DNA of 38,290 nt from Spirochaetota bacterium (GTDB lineage Bacteria > Spirochaetota > Spirochaetia > Treponematales > UBA12059): positions 1 to 38,290 of the forward strand of contig JAHIWG010000023.1 of NCBI GenBank assembly GCA_018816345.1. Reading direction: 5' to 3'. The position numbers and the translations under genes are program-made. Below, piece after piece: positions 7,340 through 13,787 of this stretch (its first letter is position 1; the number at the start of each line of letters is the position of its first letter). A model generated the notes under the pieces. The model saw nothing but the letters and a program-made list of their open reading frames with translations. It was not told the origin of the DNA and did not search any database.

Positions 7340-7891
7340 ATGCCAAATAATGATATCGTTCCTGGCTTCGACGACGAGAAGGACGATAGCCTCAAGATCA
7401 GACTCCAGAAGATCGACCACGTCGAGAACTGTTTGGCCCTGTTCCTCACGGGCTATATCGATACGTACAACTCGAATTTTTTCCAAAAGCGTGTCGGCAA
7501 GGCCATAGACGCGGGATTCTCCAGGCTTATATTCAATTGCGGCGGACTCAATTACGTCTCGTCTACGGGCATAGGCTCCTTCACCGCATTCCTGAAGGCG
7601 GTGAAGCCCCGCTCCGGAGACATCGTGCTGCTAGAGATCCAGCCTAAGGTTTACGAGGTTTTCCAGTTATTAGGCTTCTCCCAGTTCTTCAATATCAAGG
7701 ATAATCTCGAGGAAGCCACGGCGTATTTCCACCAGGGCTCGCAGGTCAGCTCGCAGACGGTATTCCCGAAGATCTTCTCGTGCCCGATCTGCACCAAGAA
7801 GCTCAAGGCGGCAAAGCCCGGGCGCTTCCGCTGCTCCGAATGCAAGACCATCCTGGCAATAGACAACTCGGGCCAGGTTTTCTTAGGATAG
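7340..7891 (+). CDS. STAS-domain anti-sigma-factor antagonist with C-terminal zinc ribbon
   Basis: 183 aa. Residues 18-130 form a STAS domain like SpoIIAA/RsbV. The phosphorylation loop reads NYVSSTGIG, making Ser75 the likely site by alignment to the DSSG motif. STAS proteins of this type bind anti-sigma kinases when unphosphorylated. Unlike the compact family members (about 110 aa), this one continues into a four-cysteine zinc ribbon: CPIC at 148-151 and CSEC at 165-168. It starts after a good ribosome-binding site (GGAAGAGGAG). It heads an operon with a YbjN-like gene (47-nt gap) and pspA. The zinc ribbon may tether it to a partner, but no function can be read. A SpoIIE-type phosphatase at 29356 could act on it (inference). 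Confidence 0.85.
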   Translation: MPNNDIVPGFDDEKDDSLKIRLQKIDHVENCLALFLTGYIDTYNSNFFQKRVGKAIDAGFSRLIFNCGGLNYVSSTGIGSFTAFLKAVKPRSGDIVLLEIQPKVYEVFQLLGFSQFFNIKDNLEEATAYFHQGSQVSSQTVFPKIFSCPICTKKLKAAKPGRFRCSECKTILAIDNSGQVFLG

Positions 7892-7938
7892 TCTCGGCCG
7901 CTCGCCGTATCGACCAGCGCCTTCGCGAGGAGCAATCA

Positions 7939-8322
7939 ATGGCAGGAATGACGAAAATTGAATCCTATCTCATGGACCTAGACATCTCATACGAGGAAGT
8001 ATCACCGACCGCTTTCTTCATCGACGACCAGGCTAAAGGCCTACCGGGCATAACGATAACCCTCGACGACCCCATAGTCGTCGTAAGGGCCCGCGTCATG
8101 CCGGCGCCGCGCGACAAGCGGGAGGAGCTCTTCGCTACCCTCCTCCGGCTTAACGGGACGGATATGGTGCACGGGGCGTACGGCCTGGACGCCGACGACG
8201 TAGTGCTCATCGATACGCTGGAATACGAAACTATGGATAAACAGGAATTCGAGGCCGCCCTCGATTCTATCGGCCTGGCGCTGTCCAGGCATTACGGCGT
8301 CCTCGGATCGTTCCGAGGCTGA
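7939..8322 (+). CDS. YbjN-like / type III chaperone-fold protein
   Basis: 127 aa, acidic, with no signal peptide. The order (helix IESYLMDLDI, a strand-rich core with ITITLDDPIVVVRARVM, then a helix with LFATLLRLNG and a final EFEAALDSIGLAL helix) fits the YbjN/CesT-like fold. Known members are small cytoplasmic proteins tied to stress or to secretion chaperoning. The ATG at 7939 is set by GAGGAG six nucleotides upstream. It lies between the STAS gene and pspA with short gaps, so it should act with PspA in an envelope-stress response. The family assignment is by pattern only; a search would be needed to separate YbjN from other members of this fold. Confidence 0.62.
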   Translation: MAGMTKIESYLMDLDISYEEVSPTAFFIDDQAKGLPGITITLDDPIVVVRARVMPAPRDKREELFATLLRLNGTDMVHGAYGLDADDVVLIDTLEYETMDKQEFEAALDSIGLALSRHYGVLGSFRG

Positions 8323-8343
8323 TCCTAGAGGAGGCTAACGACC

Positions 8344-9051
8344 ATGGGAATATTCGATAGGCTTAAGACGGTAATATCGTCAAATATAAACGAGATGATC
8401 AACAAGGCCGAGAACCCGGAGAAGATGCTCAATCAGCTGGTCATTGACATGAACCAGCAGATGATAGAGTCGAAGAAAGCCGTGGCCATGGCGATCGCCG
8501 ACGAGAAGAAGCTGGAGCGCGAGCTCCTCGAGCAGAAACGCGTGTCCGAGGAATGGGAGCGCAAGGCCGTCATAGCCGTCAAGGCGAGCAGGGACGACCT
8601 CGCGAAGGAAGCCTTGCTTAGGAAGCAGGAGGCCGAATCCTATTTCCTCCAGCTCAAGCCCCAGTGGGAGGCGCAGAAGGCGTCGGTAGAGAAGCTCAAG
8701 GAAACGCTCAAGCAGCTTCAGAACAAGATCGACGAGGCTTCCCGCAAGAAGAACATCCTCGTGGCGCGGGCCAAGCGCGCGGAAGCCCAGCAGAAGATAC
8801 AGAAGACCCTCGCGAGCGTCTCGGGGAACACGAGCGCCTTCGATACCTTCGACCGCATGGCGAAGAAGGTGGACGAGCTCGAGGCCAGGGCCGACGCGCA
8901 GGCCGAGCTCGCGGACCTGTCGCAATCGACGTCTCTCGACAAGGAATTCGCCAAGCTCGAGTCGTCGGGAGCGGGAGCGGACCTCCTCCTCGAGGAGCTC
9001 AAGCGGAAGATGATAGGCGACGGCGGGACCGAGCCGGCCGGACAGGCCTAG
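8344..9051 (+). CDS. pspA: PspA/IM30 phage-shock protein
   Basis: 235 aa, the normal length. It opens with MGIFDRLKTVISSNINEMI, the amphipathic helix that binds membranes in this family, followed by the conserved AENPEKMLNQLVIDM segment. Nearly all of the rest (about 25-215) is a charged coiled coil, as in PspA, Vipp1 and ESCRT-III relatives. The protein should form helical or ring assemblies on the inner face of the cytoplasmic membrane and protect it under stress. It starts after GGAGG, 21 nt downstream of the YbjN-like gene. No PspB, PspC or PspF homologue is seen here, so the regulation must differ from E. coli. An intrinsic terminator follows 60 nt after the stop. Confidence 0.93.
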   Translation: MGIFDRLKTVISSNINEMINKAENPEKMLNQLVIDMNQQMIESKKAVAMAIADEKKLERELLEQKRVSEEWERKAVIAVKASRDDLAKEALLRKQEAESYFLQLKPQWEAQKASVEKLKETLKQLQNKIDEASRKKNILVARAKRAEAQQKIQKTLASVSGNTSAFDTFDRMAKKVDELEARADAQAELADLSQSTSLDKEFAKLESSGAGADLLLEELKRKMIGDGGTEPAGQA

Positions 9052-9053
9052 GC

Positions 9054-9653
9054 TTGCGTTTCCTCTTCGTCGGAAGCGAGGGGGAGCTGAGAGAATCCAT
9101 CGCCTACGAGGAGGACGGCTCGCCGTCCTCTTTTTTTGTCTGCGCTCCCCGTCGGGGGCGTATCGCCGAAGAGTCGTTCGACGCGATCGTCATCCCCGCG
9201 GTACGGTTCGTATCCATGATGGAAGCAACGATAGCGGCGCCCGTCTTCGCGAGCGGGCCGGCGGAACTGGCTCGCCGCTGCTTCGAGTTAGGGTGCGCGG
9301 ACTTCATCCGCGAGCCCTGGACCGAGACGGAGCTCGAGGCGCGCGCGTCCCGCCTCGGCAGGAACCGCATCCGACTCGGCTCCGCGATACTCGAGGGGAG
9401 GTCGCTCTCGGGTCCGCTAGGCTCGGTCAGGCTGGGAGCCGGCGCCTGCGCCATATTGACGATCCTCCACGCGAACGCCGGGCGGCCAGTTTCGAGGGAG
9501 GCGTTCGCGTCGCTTTCCGGAACCGATAGACAGGAAGGGCGAGGCGTAGACATGAGGATCGCCCGCGTGAGAGCCATCCTCCGCTCCGTCGGAGCCTACG
9601 ATCTAGCTGGGGCCATCGTTTGCGAGAGCGGATCGTATCGAATTTGTACTTGA
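9054..9653 (+). CDS. Winged-helix (OmpR-type) protein with a phosphorylation-dead receiver
   Basis: 199 aa from a TTG at 9054, three nucleotides after the pspA stop, with GGACAGG upstream inside pspA. Residues 1-105 have the alternating beta/alpha pattern of a receiver (RFLFVGSEGE at the start and CADFIREPW near 92), but the phosphoacceptor Asp is absent: the third strand reads DAIVIPAV. Residues 115-199 match the OmpR winged helix, with NAGRPVSREAFASL, DMRIARVRAILRS for the recognition helix, and IVCESGSYRI for the C-terminal wing. It may regulate the pspA operon. The frame crosses an intrinsic terminator at codons 20-29. A later start near 9219 would avoid this but would delete most of the receiver-like region. 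Confidence 0.65.
   Translation: MRFLFVGSEGELRESIAYEEDGSPSSFFVCAPRRGRIAEESFDAIVIPAVRFVSMMEATIAAPVFASGPAELARRCFELGCADFIREPWTETELEARASRLGRNRIRLGSAILEGRSLSGPLGSVRLGAGACAILTILHANAGRPVSREAFASLSGTDRQEGRGVDMRIARVRAILRSVGAYDLAGAIVCESGSYRICT
9111..9137 (+). terminator. Strong intrinsic terminator inside the start of the downstream gene
   Basis: GAGGACGG and CCGTCCTC form a perfect 8-bp stem around a CTCG loop, followed directly by seven Ts. It lies 60 nt after pspA and should end most pspA transcripts. It also encodes residues 20-28 of the winged-helix protein, so that gene is reached only by read-through or from another promoter. Confidence 0.85.
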
Positions 9654-9906
9654 CAGAATACCCAGGCACTATTCTTAAGCTCTCTTGTGGATAACCTGTT
9701 CATTATTTGTGTCGTATTAATTTTTTACAATTATGATCGTATAGAAAAGCGTACATCGTTGTGCCTTTTTGGATCACATCCGAAGTCAATTTTTTAATTC
9801 CATTCTAGAAAACAAATTAATCATTTCGATCGAGAATTAGCGCATATCTAGCATTTCCGAAGCTCCAAAAGCTCAAAAATCATTATTGTGCTTTTATACA
9901 ACTCCC

Positions 9907-9934
9907 TGTGGATAACCTGTGCACGTTATCCACA
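9907..9934. repeat. Inverted pair of DnaA boxes
   Basis: TGTGGATAAC (9907-9916) and GTTATCCACA (9925-9934) are exact reverse complements separated by 8 nt. Each arm contains a consensus DnaA box. The pair lies just upstream of the promoter for the membrane-protein gene at 9997, so bound DnaA could also affect that promoter. Confidence 0.8.
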
Positions 9935-9959
9935 AACAACCGAGCGGATACCATTCGGC

Positions 9960-9988
9960 TTGTCAAGCGCCAGTGCCCATGCTACAGT
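9960..9988 (+). promoter_or_regulatory. Sigma-70-like promoter for the 9997 gene
   Basis: TTGTCA (9960-9965), a 17-nt spacer and TACAGT (9983-9988). The ATG at 9997 follows 8 nt later, so the message would be essentially leaderless. The AAGG directly before the ATG is too close to act as a ribosome-binding site. Confidence 0.5.
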
Positions 9989-9996
9989 TTTAAAGG

Positions 9997-10683
9997 ATGA
10001 AAACAATAGCGCGCATCGCGTTCCGCTTCCTTATCGCCTTTGCCGTCTGTTCCATCGTCGTTACCGTTATCTGGACGGCGCGCTACCTATTCCAAGCGGA
10101 GCATGTCGCCCTCGGCCCGGCCCTATACTCCATCGCTATAGCGTCGGTCCCTGCCGCCACTATCGCCGGCGCCTTCGCGACGTTTTTCGCGATGAACAGG
10201 ACGATACGCTCGCGGCCCCTCGGGTTCGCGCTCGTCACGACGCTGTCCGCGCTCGCGATGGTCGGCTTCGCCTCCCTAGCGAGATATCTCGACCTGCCCG
10301 CCGACGCCTCGATCCAGTCGCTCCCTCGATCGTACCTGCCGATAGGCGCGTGGATGGTCGAGATCGCTAACGCCCCGTGGCCGACGCTCGCCATGGGCGC
10401 GGCGGCCTTCGCGGCGTTCGCGGCCTCCTTCTGGTGCTGCACCCGCCTATCTCGGAGCCGCCCATTGATCGGCGCGTTCCTCGCCCCTAGCTCCGCCCTC
10501 GCCTCCCTCTTCCTTTTCTCCCTCTACTTATCCGGCCCCGCGGACGCCTTATTCTCGCTACTTGGGATAGCGCTCCCGCGGCTCCTGTCGGCCGCCGCGC
10601 TTACCGCGGCTAACGCGCTGGCGCTCCTGCTTTTCGACGCTCTGTTCGCCAGGAAGCCGTCGGGGGGCCGTTCCGATGCCTAA
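9997..10683 (+). CDS. Multi-pass membrane protein of unknown function
   Basis: 228 aa. I do not recognise the family. About six hydrophobic segments are visible, near residues 8-28, 40-62, 77-97, 128-148, 155-178 and 186-215, with a short basic C-terminal tail. The loops carry few charged residues and there is no catalytic or metal-binding motif. Its stop codon overlaps the start of the next membrane-protein gene by 8 nt, so the two are translationally coupled and their products probably form a complex. The order of three segments, a loop and three more resembles an LptF/LptG permease with almost no periplasmic domain, but this is only a topological likeness. Confidence 0.72.
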   Translation: MKTIARIAFRFLIAFAVCSIVVTVIWTARYLFQAEHVALGPALYSIAIASVPAATIAGAFATFFAMNRTIRSRPLGFALVTTLSALAMVGFASLARYLDLPADASIQSLPRSYLPIGAWMVEIANAPWPTLAMGAAAFAAFAASFWCCTRLSRSRPLIGAFLAPSSALASLFLFSLYLSGPADALFSLLGIALPRLLSAAALTAANALALLLFDALFARKPSGGRSDA

Positions 10684-12358
10684 TAAGAGTACCGGCTTCG
10701 CGACCGTGGCCGGGGCGCTCATCGCGATCGCCTTCGCGCTGGGATTCTTCCTCTCGCTAGTCTCGATAGGGACTTCAGGCGTCCTCTTCAAGTTCGCGAT
10801 CGCGTGGGAGCTGACTAAGGCCCTCCTCTACGTAGCGGCCTGGGCGCCCGCGATAGTGCTCGCGTCCTCGGCCCTGGCGATGGAATCCTCCAGCGCCAGC
10901 GACGGGTTCTCGGGGCAGGCGTACCGAGTAATGGCTCCGGTCCTGGCGCTAGCGGCGATCGTATCGATATTCTACCTCCTGGTCGTACCCGGCCTGGAGG
11001 AACGGAAGAACCGTTACGAGAGCCAGAGCCAGCTTTTCTCGGACTCGCTGAGCCTCGCCGACGAGGCCCTGCGAGAAGGACGGCTAGGCGACGCGCAACG
11101 ACACCTGCTGTCCTCCGCCGCGATAGACCAGAGGGACGCGCGCTTCGAAGCCCTGAACTCGAGGGTCCAGACGGCGGAGATTAAGGCGAAGGCCGCCGCC
11201 CTAGGCGACGACGCCGCGACGACGCCGCCCCCCCCGAAGGAAGACCCGGCGTGGAAGGCGGGCAACCGTTTCTACCTCGAGGCGCTCGAGGCGAGGAAGG
11301 CCGGCCGGCTCTTCGACGCCCACTACCTGGCCAAGCGCTCGGCGGCGCTGTTCTCCAAGAGGCCTGAAGTCACGCGGCTCGTGGCCGATACCTGGCGCGA
11401 TATACAGAGGCTCGGGCCGTCAGCGGAGACGAAGGCGGCGGCCGCGTACTACGAGCGCAAGCTCGATGGATACGCGCGCTTCCAGGAAGGCGATTTCCTG
11501 GAGGCCTACAGGATCTATTCCGGGCTCGCGGCGGAGGACTCCTCCGATAAGGACGCGCGGGTCTACCTGGAGAGGAGCGCGGAAGGGCTCTCGACCATAG
11601 CCTTCTTCATAGAGGAAGACGAGCGGGCCTTCTCGCGCTCCGACGAGCGCCGATTCGCCATAACGCTGTCGGAACCGAGCGGGTGGAGCGCTACTATCCG
11701 GGCGTCCCGCGCCGCTCCTTCCGAGGACGCTATCTACTTCAGGGACCTGGAGCTCGAGATCCAAGCGGAGGATCCGATACGCGTTAGCGCGCCCTTCGCC
11801 AGGCTGCACGGAAACACGCTTATCCTCAGGGCCGTAGACAGGAATAGGCCGGAGCTCGTCTGGGACCCCGCCTACGACGCGAGGCCGAAGTCGGCCGATC
11901 CGGGTTACGCTCTAGCCGTTCCGTTCGACCAGGAGGACGCGGCCACCGCGATCAGGTTCTCCGGGGCCCCCGGGGACATACCGCTCGCGTTCCTGGCCAC
12001 CGGCATAGACGAGGCGTCGCGGCTGGGCATAGACAAGGAGCCCCTGCTCGCCGAGCTGGCGGGAAGGACCTCGTACCCGTTCGCCGTCGTGATGCTCGCG
12101 CTCATCGGCGCGGGCATGGGCGTCAGGTTCAAGCCGAAGGACGCCGTAGGACCCGTCGCGAAGTACCTGAGCGCGCCCGTCCTCGTCGCGCTAGCCGTGC
12201 CTCCGATCCGCGTCGTCGCCGAGGCCGAGGCCGTAGCGGCCAGGGCCTTCGCGGAATGGGTACCGAGCGGAATCTTCCTCCCGGCATGGCTCGCCTTCAT
12301 GGGGGCCTGCGTCGTGGCGAGCCTCCTCGTCGCCGCCCGGATAGCGGATTCCCGCTAG
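10676..12358 (+). CDS. Membrane protein with 3 + 3 membrane segments around a TPR-like soluble region
   Basis: 560 aa. Three hydrophobic segments lie near residues 8-30, 40-68 and 85-108, and three more near 478-498, 505-525 and 537-557. The roughly 370-residue part between them should be on one face of the membrane. Its first half (about 110-315) is helical with TPR-like pairs (LSLADEALREGRLGDAQRHLLSS is one unit, shown here because it is typical). Its second half (about 320-465) is richer in beta strands. The 3-soluble-3 plan is that of LptF/LptG lipid-export permeases, but the TPR block is unusual and I see no diagnostic motif, so I leave it unnamed. It overlaps the preceding gene by 8 nt. 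Confidence 0.72.
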   Translation: MPNKSTGFATVAGALIAIAFALGFFLSLVSIGTSGVLFKFAIAWELTKALLYVAAWAPAIVLASSALAMESSSASDGFSGQAYRVMAPVLALAAIVSIFYLLVVPGLEERKNRYESQSQLFSDSLSLADEALREGRLGDAQRHLLSSAAIDQRDARFEALNSRVQTAEIKAKAAALGDDAATTPPPPKEDPAWKAGNRFYLEALEARKAGRLFDAHYLAKRSAALFSKRPEVTRLVADTWRDIQRLGPSAETKAAAAYYERKLDGYARFQEGDFLEAYRIYSGLAAEDSSDKDARVYLERSAEGLSTIAFFIEEDERAFSRSDERRFAITLSEPSGWSATIRASRAAPSEDAIYFRDLELEIQAEDPIRVSAPFARLHGNTLILRAVDRNRPELVWDPAYDARPKSADPGYALAVPFDQEDAATAIRFSGAPGDIPLAFLATGIDEASRLGIDKEPLLAELAGRTSYPFAVVMLALIGAGMGVRFKPKDAVGPVAKYLSAPVLVALAVPPIRVVAEAEAVAARAFAEWVPSGIFLPAWLAFMGACVVASLLVAARIADSR

Positions 12359-12385
12359 CGGCTTCGCTCTAACGGATTCCCGTTA
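12342..12385. terminator. Twin hairpins over the stop codons of convergent genes
   Basis: TAGCGGATTCCCGCTA (12342-12357) and TAACGGATTCCCGTTA (12370-12385) are two 6-bp hairpins with the same ATTC loop. They differ only by a compensatory base-pair change (G-C to A-T). The first overlaps the plus-strand stop TAG and the second contains the murA stop. There is no T-tract, so termination strength is unclear. Confidence 0.5.
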
Positions 12386-13663
12386 CTCGCCGACCCGCTC
12401 TATCCTCGCGCCGAGGGCCTGAAGCCGCTCGGCTATCCTCTCGTACCCCCGCTCTATCTGGTACACGTTCTTTATGGAGCTCGTTCCCTCGGCGCATAGC
12501 GCGGCGATGACGAGCGCCATGCCGGCCCGCACGTCGGGCGACGTGAGCGAGTCGCCGCGAAGCCGGGCGGGTCCCGATACGACGGCCCGATGAGGATCGC
12601 ATAGGACGATGCGGGCTCCCATGCCGATGAGCTTATCCACCCAGAACATGCGGGACTCGAACATCTTCTCGTGGATCAGGACCGTGCCCTCCGCCTGGGT
12701 CGCCACGACCGTCATGATGGACGTGAGGTCGGGCGGGAATCCCGGCCACGGGGCGTCGTCGATCTTGGGGATCTGGCCGCCGAGGTCGGGCACGATGCGC
12801 ATCGACTGCCCAGAGTGGACGGAGAGGGAGTCGCCGTCAAGGCTCCAGCTTATGCCGAGCCTGCCGAAGGCGAGCTTCATCATTCGGAGGTCCTCCGGGA
12901 CGACGCCCTCTATGACTATATCCCCGCGGGTCACCGCCGCGAGGCCGATAAACGATCCGACCTCCATGAAGTCAGGGCCGATGGTGAAGTCCGCGCCGTG
13001 GAGCGAGGCGACGCCGTCGATCGTCAGGATATTAGACCCGACCCCGCTTATCGACGCGCCCATCGCGCCTAGCAGCCTGCAGAGGTCCTGGACGTGGGGC
13101 TCGCTGGCGGCGTTCCGGATCACGGTCCGGCCCTCGGCGATGGACGCGGCCATGACGGCGTTCTCGGTCGCCGTCACCGACGCCTCGTCGAGGAAGAGGT
13201 CGGAGCCCTTGAGCTTATTCGCGGTGAACACGAAGGCCCCGTCTATCTCTATGCGGGCGCCGAGCTCCTCGAGGGCCAGGAAATGGGTATCGAGCCTGCG
13301 TCGGCCTATCACGTCGCCGCCCGGGGGAGGCAGAGTCACCTTGCCGAACCTGGCCAGGAGGGGCCCCGCGAATAGTATCGACGCCCTAACCTTGGCGGCG
13401 AGCCCGGCTGGGACCTCGGCCGCCCTCACTGCGGCCCCGTCTATGCTCCAGGCGTTCCTATCGAGCCGTTCCACGCCGGCGCCGAGGGCTCGGCATATAT
13501 CGAGCATCACGAGGACGTCCTCGATCTCGGGGATGTTCCGGAGGATCACCGGCTCCTCCGAGAGGAGGGCGGCGGCGATGCACGGGAGCGCGGCGTTCTT
13601 GTTGCCGCTCGCGCGGATACGGCCCTTGAGCGGGTGCCCGCCCTCGATACGGTATTGGTTCAT
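12383..13663 (-). CDS. murA: UDP-N-acetylglucosamine 1-carboxyvinyltransferase (MurA), Cys-to-Asp type
   Basis: 426 aa, full length. MurA transfers enolpyruvate from PEP to UDP-GlcNAc, the first committed step of peptidoglycan synthesis in the cytoplasm. The EPSP-synthase-like double-domain signature is clear: SGNKNAALP with Lys22, and [10 protein letters not shown] carrying the catalytic Asp region. The active-site loop reads [12 protein letters not shown], so position 117 is Asp where E. coli MurA has Cys115. Asp at this site is known from mycobacterial and chlamydial MurA; the enzyme stays active but is not inactivated by fosfomycin. I therefore predict intrinsic fosfomycin insensitivity at the target. 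AGGA lies 7 nt before the ATG. The gene is single and convergent with 10676. Confidence 0.95.
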   Translation of the reverse strand: MNQYRIEGGHPLKGRIRASGNKNAALPCIAAALLSEEPVILRNIPEIEDVLVMLDICRALGAGVERLDRNAWSIDGAAVRAAEVPAGLAAKVRASILFAGPLLARFGKVTLPPPGGDVIGRRRLDTHFLALEELGARIEIDGAFVFTANKLKGSDLFLDEASVTATENAVMAASIAEGRTVIRNAASEPHVQDLCRLLGAMGASISGVGSNILTIDGVASLHGADFTIGPDFMEVGSFIGLAAVTRGDIVIEGVVPEDLRMMKLAFGRLGISWSLDGDSLSVHSGQSMRIVPDLGGQIPKIDDAPWPGFPPDLTSIMTVVATQAEGTVLIHEKMFESRMFWVDKLIGMGARIVLCDPHRAVVSGPARLRGDSLTSPDVRAGMALVIAALCAEGTSSIKNVYQIERGYERIAERLQALGARIERVGE

Positions 13664-13704
13664 ATCGGCATCCTACTCGGGCGCATCGGGCTCGTCAACG
13701 CCGT

Positions 13705-13733
13705 TTGACCGCGGCGCCGGAACGCGCTACCCT
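13705..13733 (+). promoter_or_regulatory. Sigma-70-like promoter of fhs
   Basis: TTGACC (13705-13710), a 17-nt spacer and TACCCT (13728-13733). The -35 box is good and the -10 box is weak. The leader would be about 48 nt and ends with a strong AAGGAGG ribosome-binding site before the ATG at 13788. Confidence 0.45.
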
Positions 13734-13787
13734 TAAGGCTACGGTCGCGGAGGCTCGCCGTCTCGGACCGATACTCAAGGAGGCTCC

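Larger units (their letters stand above)
9654..9996. promoter_or_regulatory. AT-rich intergenic region with three DnaA boxes (candidate replication origin)
   Basis: This 343-nt gap holds no convincing gene. Perfect DnaA boxes (TTATCCACA or its complement) lie at 9686-9694, 9907-9915 and 9926-9934. The first two share the longer word TGTGGATAACCTGT. Between them are A/T tracts around 9715-9735 and 9785-9825 that could act as an unwinding element. No dnaA, dnaN or gidA gene is nearby. It could be oriC, a DnaA-titrating locus or a DnaA-controlled promoter region. The box matches are certain; the role is inference. Confidence 0.6.

Noticed and set aside
7134-7346. A 70-codon minus-strand frame in the gap before the STAS gene.
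   Set aside because: There is no ribosome-binding site, the composition is unlike neighbouring proteins, and it overlaps a near-consensus promoter on the other strand.
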